In this document: positions 1 through 9,068 of the stretch, piece by piece
Layout: the number at the start of each line of letters is the position of its first letter
How positions within the stretch are numbered: the stretch's first letter is position 1
Assembly: GCA_039555135.1 (NCBI GenBank)
Contig: CP114179.1
Location: forward strand, 248,001 to 312,000
Origin: Phycisphaeraceae bacterium D3-23
GTDB taxonomy: Bacteria > Planctomycetota > Phycisphaerae > Phycisphaerales > Phycisphaeraceae
Direction: 5' to 3'
DNA: 64,000 bases
Notes under the pieces: model-generated
What the model was told of the DNA's origin: nothing
Seen by the model: the letters and a program-made list of their open reading frames with translations, nothing else
Database searches by the model: none
Position numbers and translations under genes: made by a program

Positions 1-1
1 G

Positions 2-1372
2 CTGCGCAAGCTCTCCCCACACGCCCGGCTCGTCGTCCTCGCCCAGCCCCACGAACAACAAGAGGCCGACGCCGCGCTCGACGCGGGCTTCGACCAATGC
101 CTCTACGAACCGGCGGAGGCGACCGAACTTCTCGCCGCGATTGAGGTCGCTGCAGCGGTGGATACGACCGCACCGGCGTCGCCGCACTTGACCAACGAAG
201 CGCTCGATGCGCCCGAGCCATCGCCCACTCAGACGCCCGCAGACGGGACCGCCTCGGCCGTCGCGCTCGAAGCGTTCCCGCCGGTCATCGGCGATGCAGG
301 GGAGTTGGATGATGCCTTCGACCTCCACGATGCCCCCGGTGCTTTTGGTGCAGACGACGGAACAACCGTCGATACGCCAGACCGCTCGGACGCCGACCGC
401 GACGCCGAGGTGCCATCAGGGCTGAATGGATCGCCCGATGCGTCCTCACACGCCGTGCCACAGGACAGCCGGCCCCCTGCGGAACCCGCCGGCCAACTGG
501 GTGATGTCGACCTGGTCGAGTCCGTCTTGCAAGGCTGTGGCGCACTACCACAACAGGCCGAGAAACTGCTCGTGCAGCAGTCCGGCATCGTGGGCGTCGC
601 GCTCGCGCAGTCGGCGTGCGAAGTTGCGCCCGGCCACGCCGTCGTCGCCGTGCAGTGCAGCGGCCAACAGCTCGGCCTGCTCCACGCCCCGCCGCCTACC
701 ACCGCGCAACAACTCGAGCCCTGGGCCGACTGGCTGGCGCGCTGGCTCGCGCTCGAGAAGCATGTCGCGCATCTCCACCAGCAGGCGATGACCGACGAGC
801 TTACCGGCGTCTGGAACCGCCGATACTTCCAACGCTTCCTTCAGGAACGCCTCGACGCCGCAGCACGTGAACGCCAGCAGGTCACCCTCCTCGTCTTCGA
901 CATCGACAATTTCAAGCAGTACAACGACAACTACGGCCACCCGGCGGGCGACGCCATCCTCCAAGAAACTGCCCGGCTGATCCAGTCGCTCGTCCGTGAC
1001 CACGACGTCGTCGCACGCATCGGCGGCGACGAGTTCGCCGTTGTCTTCTGGGACAAGGGCGAGCCCCGACACCTCGGCAGCCAGCACCCCGACAACGTCC
1101 TGGGCATCGCCCGACGTTTCCAGAAAGCCATCAGCGAACACAAGTTCCCCAAGCTCGGCACCGAGGCCGAGGGCACCCTTACCGTCAGCGGCGGGCTCGC
1201 CGGCTTCCCGTGGGACGGCCGCACGCCCGAAGAACTCATCGCCCAGGCCGACGCCATGGCCATCCAGTCCAAACGCAAAGGCAAGAACGCCGTCTGCTTC
1301 GGCCCAGGCTGCGCCCCTTTCAATAACGGGAACGGGAATGTTCAGGACACCGATGGCACCCCACACGCCTAA
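2..1372 (+). CDS. diguanylate cyclase, receiver-like plus GGDEF (5' end outside window)
   Basis: Makes the second messenger cyclic di-GMP from two GTP. The frame is open to the left edge; its first ~50 codons read like the end of a response-regulator receiver (LVVLAQPHEQQEADAAL..., then an alpha5-like helix). A long Ala/Asp/Pro-rich linker follows, then a GGDEF domain that begins near base 790 (TDELTGVWNRRYF). The catalytic motif RIGGDEF is intact. An RDHD sequence sits five residues before it, matching the RxxD product-inhibition site, so the enzyme is predicted active and feedback-inhibited. A GTG at 158 could be taken as a start, but the upstream frame continues as plausible protein, so I treat the gene as truncated by the window edge. 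Confidence 0.85.
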   Translation: MRKLSPHARLVVLAQPHEQQEADAALDAGFDQCLYEPAEATELLAAIEVAAAVDTTAPASPHLTNEALDAPEPSPTQTPADGTASAVALEAFPPVIGDAGELDDAFDLHDAPGAFGADDGTTVDTPDRSDADRDAEVPSGLNGSPDASSHAVPQDSRPPAEPAGQLGDVDLVESVLQGCGALPQQAEKLLVQQSGIVGVALAQSACEVAPGHAVVAVQCSGQQLGLLHAPPPTTAQQLEPWADWLARWLALEKHVAHLHQQAMTDELTGVWNRRYFQRFLQERLDAAARERQQVTLLVFDIDNFKQYNDNYGHPAGDAILQETARLIQSLVRDHDVVARIGGDEFAVVFWDKGEPRHLGSQHPDNVLGIARRFQKAISEHKFPKLGTEAEGTLTVSGGLAGFPWDGRTPEELIAQADAMAIQSKRKGKNAVCFGPGCAPFNNGNGNVQDTDGTPHA

Positions 1373-1429
1373 GCATGTGCAATAAACATCCTTGGTGCCA
1401 CTGCTGATCTGTATCGCGACCGCCGTGTG

Positions 1430-1810
1430 CTAATCGGCCTCGAACGCAAACCCCGCCTTGACCAGGTCCTTGACCGCCCTCTGCGCGGCCTCCTTTTCGC
1501 TGCAGATTTTGACGTGCCGGACCGCTTTGCCGGTGCCTTCGAGCAAGCCCTCGGGGTCGGCGAGCGATGCGCCCTGCATCAGTTGAAGGTTGACATGCGC
1601 CTTGTGCGGGATCACCGCGCAGACCATCTCCCCCATCTTCGGGCCGGTGCCAAAGGCCACGCACCGCCAGCCGGGCTTGACCGAGACATGCGCCTGCTTG
1701 GGCACGGCCTTCCGCACGGAGTCGATCAGCTTCAACGCGATCGCGCGGACTCTGTCCGTGCTCCCCGACAGCAGCGTGTCGACTTCGTCCTGCATGGGCA
1801 TACCCTCCAA
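1430..1810 (-). CDS. DUF1801 family protein
   Basis: A 126-residue protein of the DUF1801 (YdhG/iron-chaperone-like) family. The family signature is visible: a helical N-terminus (LLSGSTDRVRAIALKLIDSV), a conserved 'KPGWRCVAFG' strand and the segment 'ADPEGLLEGTGKAVRHVKI', which is nearly diagnostic. The C-terminal helices (EKEAAQRAVKDLVKAGF) complete the fold. No signal peptide or membrane segment, so cytoplasmic. The biochemical role of most members is unknown. It is a stand-alone gene downstream of recA on the same strand. Confidence 0.75.
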   Translation of the reverse strand: MEGMPMQDEVDTLLSGSTDRVRAIALKLIDSVRKAVPKQAHVSVKPGWRCVAFGTGPKMGEMVCAVIPHKAHVNLQLMQGASLADPEGLLEGTGKAVRHVKICSEKEAAQRAVKDLVKAGFAFEAD

Positions 1811-1898
1811 TGGGGCGACCAGACGCTTCGCGGACTCAGCGTCGGCATAGGCGCTGCTTGGAGCGTATGAATCAGCGCCGGACTCTCACATCAGTATC

Positions 1899-3104
1899 CT
1901 ACTTGTCCGCGTCGTCGTCGCTGTCGCCGTCTTGATCCGCCGCGTTGTCTGCTTCCTCGCCGTCTTTCTTGATGACGCCCATCGCTTCCAGGACCAGTTG
2001 GCGGATCTCGGCGAAGAGGTCTTCGTTCTCGCGGATGAAGGTCTTGGCGTTCTCCCGGCCCTGGCCCAGGCGGACCTCGCCGAAGCTGAACCATGCGCCG
2101 GACTTCTGCACAACGCCCTCCTCGACCGCGAGGTCGATCAGGTCGCCGCTGGCGCTGATGCCCTCGTCGAACATGATGTCGAACTCGGCCTGTCTGAACG
2201 GCGGCGCCACTTTATTTTTCACGACGCGTGCGCGGGTGCGGTTGCCGACCGCGCGGTCGCCGTCCTTGATGGAGGCGGTGCGTCGGATGTCGATGCGGAC
2301 GGACGAGTAGAACTTCAGCGCCCGGCCGCCGGGGGTGGTCTCGGGGTTGCCGAACATGACGCCGATCTTTTCGCGGATCTGGTTGATGAAGACGACGGTG
2401 CACTGGCTGCGGTTGATCGCGCCGGTGAGCTTGCGGAGGGCCTGCGACATGAGCCGGGCCTGGAGCCCGACGTGGCTGTCGCCCATCTCGCCCTCGATCT
2501 CGGCGCGGGGGATCAGCGCGGCGACCGAGTCGACGACGATCAGGTCCACCGCGTTGGAGCGGACCAGCATCTCGCAGATCTCGAGCCCCTGCTCGCCGGT
2601 GTCGGGCTGGCTGACTAGGAGGTCTTCGAGGTTGACGCCGAGCTTGCGGGCCCAGGACGGGTCCAGGGCGTGCTCGGCGTCGATGAACGCGGCCATGCCG
2701 CCCTCTTTCTGGGCGCTGGCGATGAGGTGGAGGCAGAGGGTGGTTTTGCCGGAGGACTCGGGGCCGAAGATCTCGACGACGCGTCCCTTGGGGATGCCCC
2801 GGCCGCCCAGGGCGAGGTCGAGCGAGATCGCGCCGGTGGAGATGCCGGGGAGGATCTTGGTCGGGTCGTCGTCGAGCTTCATGATCGACCCAGAGCCGAA
2901 GGCCTTGTCGATCTGCGACAGGGCCTGGTCCAGCGCCCGCCGGCGGGCGGGGTCGTCGGTGCCGGCCCCGGCGGGGACATCGGCGACGGTCTTGGTCAGG
3001 GTCTTGGACTTGGCTTTGGAACCGAATCGGGACATGGATTTCCCCTTTTTGGAGGCCCCGTTCGGGGTGGGAGTGGTCTGTTTGAGGGTGGTGGCGGATA
3101 CCAT
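1899..3104 (-). CDS. recA: recombinase RecA
   Basis: Forms ATP-dependent filaments on single-stranded DNA for homologous recombination and SOS coprotease activity. The 401-residue protein shows the Walker A motif GPESSGKTT, the segment [22 protein letters not shown], the loop [22 protein letters not shown] and an acidic C-terminal tail ([12 protein letters not shown]). It has an unusually long Lys/Ser/Thr-rich N-terminal extension of about 55 residues before the conserved core. The start is supported by AAGGAG eight bases upstream of the ATG. A second ATG ([11 protein letters not shown]) about 23 residues in is possible but lacks as good a ribosome site. Confidence 0.97.
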   Translation of the reverse strand: MVSATTLKQTTPTPNGASKKGKSMSRFGSKAKSKTLTKTVADVPAGAGTDDPARRRALDQALSQIDKAFGSGSIMKLDDDPTKILPGISTGAISLDLALGGRGIPKGRVVEIFGPESSGKTTLCLHLIASAQKEGGMAAFIDAEHALDPSWARKLGVNLEDLLVSQPDTGEQGLEICEMLVRSNAVDLIVVDSVAALIPRAEIEGEMGDSHVGLQARLMSQALRKLTGAINRSQCTVVFINQIREKIGVMFGNPETTPGGRALKFYSSVRIDIRRTASIKDGDRAVGNRTRARVVKNKVAPPFRQAEFDIMFDEGISASGDLIDLAVEEGVVQKSGAWFSFGEVRLGQGRENAKTFIRENEDLFAEIRQLVLEAMGVIKKDGEEADNAADQDGDSDDDADK

Positions 3105-3155
3105 CGTAGCGTCTCCTTGGGCTGGCCCGTGTTCGGGTTTTGACTGGACATGCCT

Positions 3156-3183
3156 ACGATAGTGTTTGTTCGGTCGATGTCAA
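3156..3183 (-). promoter_or_regulatory. putative sigma-70 promoter of recA
   Basis: On the minus strand TTGACA (3183-3178) and TATCGT (3161-3156) are separated by 16 bp and lie about 50 bp upstream of the recA start. The -35 is perfect, the -10 matches four of six. I see no recognisable LexA operator overlapping it. Confidence 0.5.
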
Positions 3184-3192
3184 GGGGTGGGT

Positions 3193-4203
3193 TCAAATTT
3201 TATTTGTGGTTTGTTTGGGTCGCCTGTTCAGGAACATGAGGCCGAGCAGCCAGATAATGAAGCAGAGCAGGATGTAGGCGACACGCCAAGTGTTGGGTAT
3301 CGGTTCGAGGTGGGTGTAGTTGCGGTTCTGGCTCGCCTTGAAGTGGGACAGGGTGTGGCTGGGTTGGCGTGCCGCGAGCGCATCCATGAGCTGACTGAGT
3401 TCGTCGGCCTCCTGCGCCACGACCGGCAAGCCCACCCGTAACTGGTTGGACTTGAACCAATCTTTCACATCTTTGGATTGTGGTGTGCCGGTGTGTGAGA
3501 CCCACTGGCCGTTACCGTTCTGGTAGCGGAAGCTCTGCCCAGCGTAGTCCACCTCGAAGTCGCGCGGCCCGGGAGCGGGGCCGCCCACGGCATATAACCT
3601 GAGATTGAGATGCTCCAGTTGCATGTTGTAAGGTTGCTGGCTGAGGTCGAGATGTGTGTTGCTGCCGCCCGAGGAATAGCTGCTGCCGAAGTACGCTTGA
3701 CCCGTGCGCGGCCCGCTGTAGTCCGCGCTAAGCACGATCATCTGGTAGGTCGAGGCCTTCGGGGTCAGTTGAACATGGTATTGCCCGATCTCAGCACGTG
3801 GGAGTACACCGCTCAAGGCGTTGCCGAGGATCGCCCCGCCGAAGAATATCCCAACCGTCCACACAATCGGCAGCACACAGCCCGCCCCGCCGCGACGCAT
3901 CCCCGGCGTCACGATCCCCACCTCGCGCAGGTCGGCGCCGCACTCGGGGCACTCGAAGGTGTTGAGCCCGCGGGCCGGGTAGCCGCACTTACCGCAGGCG
4001 GGGATGTTGCGCGGCCGGGGGTTTCGGTGTTCACCGTCGGGCGTGAAGTCCGGCTGCTCGGTCGGCGGGGCCGAGAGTGTCTTGACCATGAACCACAGCA
4101 CCGCGCCGATGAACGCACAGAGCCCCAGGGCAAGCAGGAGAAACAAGATAGACCCAATCGCCATGACGCAGAGCCCCGTCAGGTAGAGACGACATCCTAA
4201 CAC
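3193..4203 (-). CDS. membrane protein with zinc-ribbon motif
   Basis: A 336-residue protein of unknown function. The N-terminus has a long hydrophobic stretch (ILFLLLALGLCAFIGAVLWF). It is followed by a treble-clef-like zinc ribbon with two CxxC pairs (CGKCGY ... CPECGADL), a layout often seen in planctomycete membrane proteins. A second hydrophobic segment (CVLPIVWTVGIFFGGAILGNAL), an extracytoplasmic region and a C-terminal membrane helix (AYILLCFIIWLLGLMFL) complete it. The chosen GTG start has GGGGAG five bases upstream; an ATG at 4164 is the alternative. Confidence 0.6.
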   Translation of the reverse strand: MLGCRLYLTGLCVMAIGSILFLLLALGLCAFIGAVLWFMVKTLSAPPTEQPDFTPDGEHRNPRPRNIPACGKCGYPARGLNTFECPECGADLREVGIVTPGMRRGGAGCVLPIVWTVGIFFGGAILGNALSGVLPRAEIGQYHVQLTPKASTYQMIVLSADYSGPRTGQAYFGSSYSSGGSNTHLDLSQQPYNMQLEHLNLRLYAVGGPAPGPRDFEVDYAGQSFRYQNGNGQWVSHTGTPQSKDVKDWFKSNQLRVGLPVVAQEADELSQLMDALAARQPSHTLSHFKASQNRNYTHLEPIPNTWRVAYILLCFIIWLLGLMFLNRRPKQTTNKI

Positions 4204-4293
4204 GCAAACTCCCCGCCGCGTGTGACGCGGCGGTTGCCAGGTTGATCCGGAGCTTCGCGGACTCAGCCCTCGGCTTGGGGTGGAAGGTAACGC

Positions 4294-5082
4294 TCAACTG
4301 CTCGCGCTGGTGTAGTAGCGCAGGGCGTAGCGCCAGAACCCGCGCGACACGATGAATAACACTGCGGCCGTCAGCACGGCCGCGCCGAGCACGCCCCAGG
4401 CGGCCTCGCCCATCAGGGCCTGCGCGGGGACGGTCGTCATGAACGCGACGGGGAGGATGAACGTGAAGAAGATGCGGTGCGCGGTCGGGTAGGCGGGGAT
4501 GGGGTAACGCCCGGCCTCGAGGAGCGCCTGCATGGCGATGGTGATGTTGTAGAGCTTGGTGAACCAGATGGTGAGGGTGGAGAGCAGGTATCCCAGGGCA
4601 TAAAGGATCGCGAGCCCAACCACGAGCGGGGGCAGCAGCATGGCGAAGTCGGCGACGCCCGCGGCGGGTTCGAGGCGAAGCCCGGCGAAGACGATGAGTG
4701 CGACCCCGAGGACGATGTTGGGCAGCCCCCACACCGAGAGCTTGCGGGTGCTGAGCCAGAACTGGCTGTCCATGGGCTTGAGGAGGATGAAGTCGAGCGT
4801 GCCGTCGCGGACGAGTTCGGAGATCTGCTGGCGGTTGGGGGAGAGGAGTGTTTGCGAGACGCCGTCGAGGACGGTGTAGACGCCGACGACGACGAGCGCG
4901 CGGTCGAACGGCCAGCCGTTCATGGTGTAGCCGGAGCGCATGAGGGACCAGAGGACGAACAGCGTCCCGGCCAGCGACGCGAGGGACGACATCGCGGCGA
5001 AGACGAAGTTGGACCGGTACTCCATCTCGGCGGCGAGGGAGGCGGACCAGAAGAGCTTCAAGGTGCGCAGGTAGCGTGTCAT
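4294..5082 (-). CDS. ABC-2 type transporter permease
   Basis: A 262-residue integral membrane permease with about six hydrophobic helices. It resembles the COG3694 family of uncharacterised exporter permeases; the conserved segments 'RDGTLDFILLKPMDSQFWLS' and 'AYPTAHRIFFTFILPVAF' are typical. It is the third gene of a trio after the ATPase (6132-7151) and the other permease (5226-6062), an order known for this exporter family. Substrate is unknown. It is separated from the second gene by a palindromic repeat element, so co-transcription would run through it. Confidence 0.8.
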   Translation of the reverse strand: MTRYLRTLKLFWSASLAAEMEYRSNFVFAAMSSLASLAGTLFVLWSLMRSGYTMNGWPFDRALVVVGVYTVLDGVSQTLLSPNRQQISELVRDGTLDFILLKPMDSQFWLSTRKLSVWGLPNIVLGVALIVFAGLRLEPAAGVADFAMLLPPLVVGLAILYALGYLLSTLTIWFTKLYNITIAMQALLEAGRYPIPAYPTAHRIFFTFILPVAFMTTVPAQALMGEAAWGVLGAAVLTAAVLFIVSRGFWRYALRYYTSASS

Positions 5083-5091
5083 GGGTTGCCT

Positions 5092-5222
5092 AATGCACGA
5101 ATGTCGAATGCGCGAATGACGAAAGAATGACCAATGACCAAGCCGAAATGTCCAATGCGGAAGGAGCAGTTCGTATCACATGGCTCCCCTTTCGACATTC
5201 GTGCATTCGTCCTTCGTGCATT
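5092..5222. repeat. palindromic element, family 1 (AATGTCGAATG type), copy 1
   Basis: Two imperfect inverted arms surround a unique centre. The left arm is built of words like AATGCACGAATGTCGAATG; the right arm reads the reverse complement (TTCGACATTCGTGCATTC). It fills the gap between the two ABC permease genes. Two other copies flank gatA. Confidence 0.8.
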
Positions 5223-5225
5223 TCC

Positions 5226-6062
5226 CTAAGCCCCCATCGCCGAGTAGTGCTTGAGCCCGCGTTTCCAGAGCCAGCGGTTGAGGATGAAGATCGCTACGCC
5301 CCACCCGGCCAAGGTCGCGAAGCCGCGGATCACAAACGCCGCGGTGATCTGCTCGGCCGGGGCCGCGACGAGTTGTGCGGGGAACCAGAGCATGTAGGGG
5401 AACGGGGTCCAGAGGATGACGGTCTGCACGTTCTCGGGGAGCAGGTGGATGGGGACGGTGAGGCCCGAGAGGAAGATGTAGGGCAGGTAGTTGATGCCGT
5501 CGAGGGCGGAGACGCGTTCGACCCAGAAGGCGCAAAGGGCGGTGGTGTACTGGATGATGAAGCGTAGGAGGAACGCGCCGTAGCTGGCGACGAGGGCAAT
5601 GAGGATGCGCCACCACGCGGGGAGCCATGCGCCGGGCTGGTCGGCGTTGCCCAGCAGCGCGTCGGGGACGATCACGAAACAAAGCACGACGAGCAACAGG
5701 CCGAAGGGCGCGCGTGCGCCGTGCTCGCCCAGGTGCATGAGGATGAAGCGGTAGATCGGGTCGATCGGGTGCAGGAGCATGGGCGAGAGCTTGCCGGAGA
5801 CGACGAGCCACTCGAAGTCGTGGATGACCCAGCAGATGGTGATCTGGCGGACGACGAACACGGCGATGAAGTACCGCGCCGCGTCCAGGGGTGTAAACCC
5901 CGCAAAGGAACCGCTGCCCGCCGCCTCGATCCAGACGCCCATCATGATGAGCGGGAGGGATGTTGCGATCGCCCACAGGAAGATCTCCGCGCGGTACTCG
6001 ACCATCAGCGCGTAGAACGCGGTGAGATAGACACGGAGGGTGCGGGGGGTGAGGGCGGTCAT
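5226..6062 (-). CDS. ABC-2 type transporter permease
   Basis: A 278-residue permease with about six membrane helices, related to the COG4587 family that pairs with COG4586 ATPases and COG3694 permeases. It begins MTALTPRTLRVYLTAFYALM. An upstream in-frame ATG at 6092 lies inside a repeat and is unlikely to be used. The segment 'GKLSPMLLHPIDPIYRFIL' corresponds to the 'dGtLd.lLlrPi' motif shared by both permeases, which suggests they form a heterodimeric pore driven by the neighbouring ATPase. Exported substrate unknown. Confidence 0.8.
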   Translation of the reverse strand: MTALTPRTLRVYLTAFYALMVEYRAEIFLWAIATSLPLIMMGVWIEAAGSGSFAGFTPLDAARYFIAVFVVRQITICWVIHDFEWLVVSGKLSPMLLHPIDPIYRFILMHLGEHGARAPFGLLLVVLCFVIVPDALLGNADQPGAWLPAWWRILIALVASYGAFLLRFIIQYTTALCAFWVERVSALDGINYLPYIFLSGLTVPIHLLPENVQTVILWTPFPYMLWFPAQLVAAPAEQITAAFVIRGFATLAGWGVAIFILNRWLWKRGLKHYSAMGA

Positions 6063-6075
6063 GGGCGATCCATTG

Positions 6076-6154
6076 AAACCACCGATGCACATCGATAGAC
6101 ACCGATGGGAACAGCTAGCATTGATCTGTGTTTATCTGTGCTCATCCGTGGCGA
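6076..6154. repeat. palindromic element, family 2 (ATAGACACCGATG type)
   Basis: Inverted arms ACCACCGATGCACATCGATA and its diverged reverse complement (ATCTGTGCTCATCCGTGGCG) flank a short centre. The right arm runs into the 3' end of the ATPase gene, so its last residues (ATDEHR) are encoded by the repeat. Confidence 0.7.
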
Positions 6155-7151
6155 CTTCTTCTTTCTTCTCTTCCTCTTCCCCCGACTCAAACAACCTCGC
6201 AATCACATCCTCGATCGGTGGGTCCGTCACGGTCAGGTCTTCGACCTGTAGTTCGCCGAGCAGCCGTCCCACTGTTTGGGTTAGCGCTTCGCGGTGGACG
6301 AGGAGGCGGGCGGTTCGGCCGTCGTTGGACTCGACGTCGCCATACGCTTGCAAGATAGCGTCTTCCACCGGGTCGGCCAGGTCGAGCTTGACCTCGCGCA
6401 GCGGGGCGAAGCGTTCGATCACGCCGTCGAGCGAGCCGTCGTAGAGGATCGCGCCCTTGTGGATCACGACGACGCGCTTGCACAGCGCGGTGATGTCGGC
6501 CATGTAGTGGCTCGTCAGCAGGATGCTCGCCTGGTGCTCGTCGTTGTACTCCTTGAGGAACTTGCGCACGGCCGTCTGCGCGTTGACGTCCAAACCCAGT
6601 GTCGGCTCGTCGAGGAACAACACCTTGGGGTGGTGCAGCAGTGCCGCGACGAGCTCGCACTTCATCCGCTGGCCCAGCGAGAGCTTGCGGACGGGCTGGG
6701 TGAGCTCTTCCTTGAGCCCGAGCAGCTCCGCAAACCCATCGATGCGTCGCTGGGCCTCTTTCTCCGGGATGCTGTAGACCGCGGCGTTGACCTGCAGCGA
6801 GTCCATCGGCGGCAGGTCCCAGATCATCTGCTGCTTGTTGCCCATCACCAGCGTGATCTGCCGGAGGTAGTCGGCCTTGCGTTTGAACGGTTCATAGCCC
6901 AGCACATCGACGCTGCCCGATGACGGGTGGATGAGGCCGGTGAGCATCTTGAGGGTGGTGGTTTTGCCCGCGCCGTTGGGGCCGAGGAACCCGACGATCT
7001 CGCCGGGCGCGATGTCGAAGGAGACATCCTTGACCGCGTGGATATCGCGGTGCTTGCGGTTGATGAAGTGCTTGGCGGTGCCGAACAGCCCCGGCTGCTT
7101 GTCGGCGACGTGGTAGGTCTTGCAGAGCGCGTTGACGGCGATCGCGGGCAT
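6132..7151 (-). CDS. ABC transporter ATP-binding protein
   Basis: The 339-residue ATPase of an ABC-2 exporter (COG4586-like). Walker A is GPNGAGKTT, the signature is LSLGQRMK, and Walker B is VLFLDEPTLGLD; the H-loop (LLTSHYM) is present. The start MPAIAVNALCKTYHV is chosen because the longer frame upstream has no homology-like sequence. It is the first gene of the exporter operon with the permeases at 5226-6062 and 4294-5082. The C-terminal 15 residues are Glu/Lys-rich and end within a palindromic repeat. Confidence 0.9.
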   Translation of the reverse strand: MPAIAVNALCKTYHVADKQPGLFGTAKHFINRKHRDIHAVKDVSFDIAPGEIVGFLGPNGAGKTTTLKMLTGLIHPSSGSVDVLGYEPFKRKADYLRQITLVMGNKQQMIWDLPPMDSLQVNAAVYSIPEKEAQRRIDGFAELLGLKEELTQPVRKLSLGQRMKCELVAALLHHPKVLFLDEPTLGLDVNAQTAVRKFLKEYNDEHQASILLTSHYMADITALCKRVVVIHKGAILYDGSLDGVIERFAPLREVKLDLADPVEDAILQAYGDVESNDGRTARLLVHREALTQTVGRLLGELQVEDLTVTDPPIEDVIARLFESGEEEEKKEEVATDEHR

Positions 7152-7195
7152 GGGGCGGATTCTAGCGGATCGCTCGCGGGCGTCGGTATGGCTTG

Positions 7196-7304
7196 GCGTA
7201 GGGTGGATACAGCGAGTCGGTGAACGATACCCAACGTGGGGACTCAAGTTTGTTGGCAGCGCGTGGTGGGTTGCGCTCGCGGACTCGCTCCACCCACCCT
7301 ACGC
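7196..7304. repeat. palindromic element, family 3 (GTAGGGTGG type), copy 1
   Basis: Left arm GCGTAGGGTGGATACAGCGA and right arm GACTCGCTCCACCCACCCTA are inverted relative to each other around a ~50-bp centre. It lies between the ABC ATPase and the FAD enzyme. A single arm of the same family is at 35860-35895. Confidence 0.75.
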
Positions 7305-7346
7305 ACGGAAGCCCGGCGTCCGTAGGCCGCCGGCCGCTCGAGCCCG

Positions 7347-8846
7347 TTACCCGCTCATTGCCTTGTACAGATTGCTGGGCTGAACGTCGGGGATCAGCAG
7401 CGCGTTGTAGTTGATGCGTTCCTCGGTGGTGTCATCCATCGCGAGGACGGCGGCGGCGGCACGGTAGCCGCTTCTTACGCCGCCTTCCATTGTGGTGGGC
7501 CAGCCGGTGCTGGCCCAGCCGCCGGCGATGATGAAGTTCTTGATGTCGCCGGTCGGGCGCGGTCGGACCTGCTTGCCGCCGGGGCGTGGGCTTGAGGCGG
7601 CGCGGGTCTCGCGGACGACGTGGGCCTCGACCACACTCACATCCTCGGTCAGCGAAGGCATGCACAGCCGCATCTCGGCGAAGGCGTCCTCGATGATCTG
7701 TTCGTCGCTGAGGTCGGCGTAGTCCTCGGCGTGGCCGACGATGGCGTGCAGGTGGTGCGTGCCGACGACATCGACGCCGCCGAGGGTCCACGCCGTACCG
7801 TCCTCGGATTCCCCGCGGGCCCGGCCCTTGTTGAACACCCAGCGGATCGGCCCGTCGGTAAACAGCAGGTGGCTCCGCGTCATCACGTCGTGGTGGTCGG
7901 GCGAGTCGACGAAGAAGTGGATCCCGATGACGGGCACGGCTTGGATATGCTCGAGCATCCGCAAGCGCTCGTCGTCGCGTTTCATCTCGGGCGTCGCGAG
8001 CGTTTCAACACGCTTGTACGGGATCGATGTGATGTAGGCGTCGGCGGTGATGATGCGATCGTCAGTGAGGTGGACATCGGTCACCATCTTCGTAGCCGGG
8101 TCATAGTCGATGCGGTCGACGCGGACGCCTTCGATGAGTTCGCCGCCGTGCTTGGCGATCACGTTGAGACAGCGTTCGTGGAACTCGTCCCGGCTGATGT
8201 TGGAGAAGCCGATCTGGTGTGCGGTGTTGGAATGGAGGAAGCCCTCCTGGATAATGCGGACGCCGTAGGCCGCGCTGATCTGTCGCGGGAGCTGGTTACA
8301 GGCCCCGGCGATGATGGCAGCCCAGAACTTGTCGACCGCGTGCTCGGGCTGGTCCATCGATAGCAGCCAGTCGCGGAAGCTCTCGTTGACCAGCCCCGCG
8401 CGGGCCTTCTTGCTGAGCTGCATGACCGAGAGGAAGCCGCGGAAGATGTTGCGTTTCTCGGCCCAGGTGAACCGCTTCATTTTCAGGAGCGACCGGGTCA
8501 GGTGGAACGGCGCGGGCAGGTCGTCGCCCGTGAGCTCGTCGATGATGCCGTCCTCGCCGGTCATGTAGAGGGTTTTTTGCCACTTGACGTCGCGGATGAC
8601 GCCCAGCCGGCGGTAGAGGTCGCACTGGTTGGTGCACAGCCGCATGAGGGCGTGCTGGGAGGCGTCGGTGGCTTCGTGGGACGATGTCGACTCGCCCAGG
8701 TGGACCGAGGACTCGACGATCGTGACCCGGTGGCCTGCGTCGGCGAGTTCGACGGCGGCGGCGACCCCGGCGTGGCCGTCCCCGATGATGAGGATGTGTT
8801 TGCGGGCGCTTCCGGCCGAAGGGTGCATTTCAGGATGATCGCTCAT
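7347..8846 (-). CDS. FAD-dependent amine oxidase / desaturase-like protein
   Basis: A 499-residue flavoprotein. The N-terminal Rossmann motif GDGHAGVAAAVELADAGHRV followed by the acidic residue of IVESS binds FAD. The following 'DASQHALMRLCTNQ' resembles the 'DNGQHvf...' segment of HpnE/hydroxysqualene dehydroxylase and carotenoid desaturases. A C-terminal FAD-contact stretch (NFIIAGGWASTGWPTTMEGGVRSG) matches the same superfamily. The natural substrate could be a hydroxysqualene or carotenoid precursor but no partner genes are adjacent. The start MSDHPEMH is preferred to an upstream ATG that lies near a repeat. Confidence 0.75.
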   Translation of the reverse strand: MSDHPEMHPSAGSARKHILIIGDGHAGVAAAVELADAGHRVTIVESSVHLGESTSSHEATDASQHALMRLCTNQCDLYRRLGVIRDVKWQKTLYMTGEDGIIDELTGDDLPAPFHLTRSLLKMKRFTWAEKRNIFRGFLSVMQLSKKARAGLVNESFRDWLLSMDQPEHAVDKFWAAIIAGACNQLPRQISAAYGVRIIQEGFLHSNTAHQIGFSNISRDEFHERCLNVIAKHGGELIEGVRVDRIDYDPATKMVTDVHLTDDRIITADAYITSIPYKRVETLATPEMKRDDERLRMLEHIQAVPVIGIHFFVDSPDHHDVMTRSHLLFTDGPIRWVFNKGRARGESEDGTAWTLGGVDVVGTHHLHAIVGHAEDYADLSDEQIIEDAFAEMRLCMPSLTEDVSVVEAHVVRETRAASSPRPGGKQVRPRPTGDIKNFIIAGGWASTGWPTTMEGGVRSGYRAAAAVLAMDDTTEERINYNALLIPDVQPSNLYKAMSG

Positions 8847-8890
8847 TCCACTATTGGACCTGACCCCAAGCGAGATTGCAAAGCGGAAGC

Positions 8891-8980
8891 GAGTGAACAG
8901 TGAATAGTCCACAGTAAACAGTGCCTACAGGCCGTGCGGTTGGGCTCGACTGTTCACTGTGGACGATTCACGGTTGACTC
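8891..8980. repeat. palindromic element, family 4 (GTGAACAGTGAAT type)
   Basis: Left arm GAGTGAACAGTGAATAGTCC and right arm CTGTTCACTGTGGACGATTC are diverged reverse complements. The element separates the divergent FAD enzyme and glycosyltransferase genes, so it lies in or beside both promoter regions. Confidence 0.75.
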
Positions 8981-9068
8981 CGGCTTGGCCGGTCTACCCA
9001 GCTTAACCCCCACCATGGAATCGACCGATAGGACCGCTACAGGCCCATGCCGGGCCTGGAGGGTCATG

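Noticed and set aside
3100-3190. LexA/SOS operator upstream of recA
   Set aside because: GAAC appears twice on the minus strand but not at the spacing of known LexA boxes.
7620-8363. Long open frames antisense to real genes (for example over the FAD enzyme, dnaX and the CotH gene)
   Set aside because: High GC leaves antisense frames open; their Asp/Val/Gly/Arg-biased sequences match no family, while the opposite strand has clear motifs.
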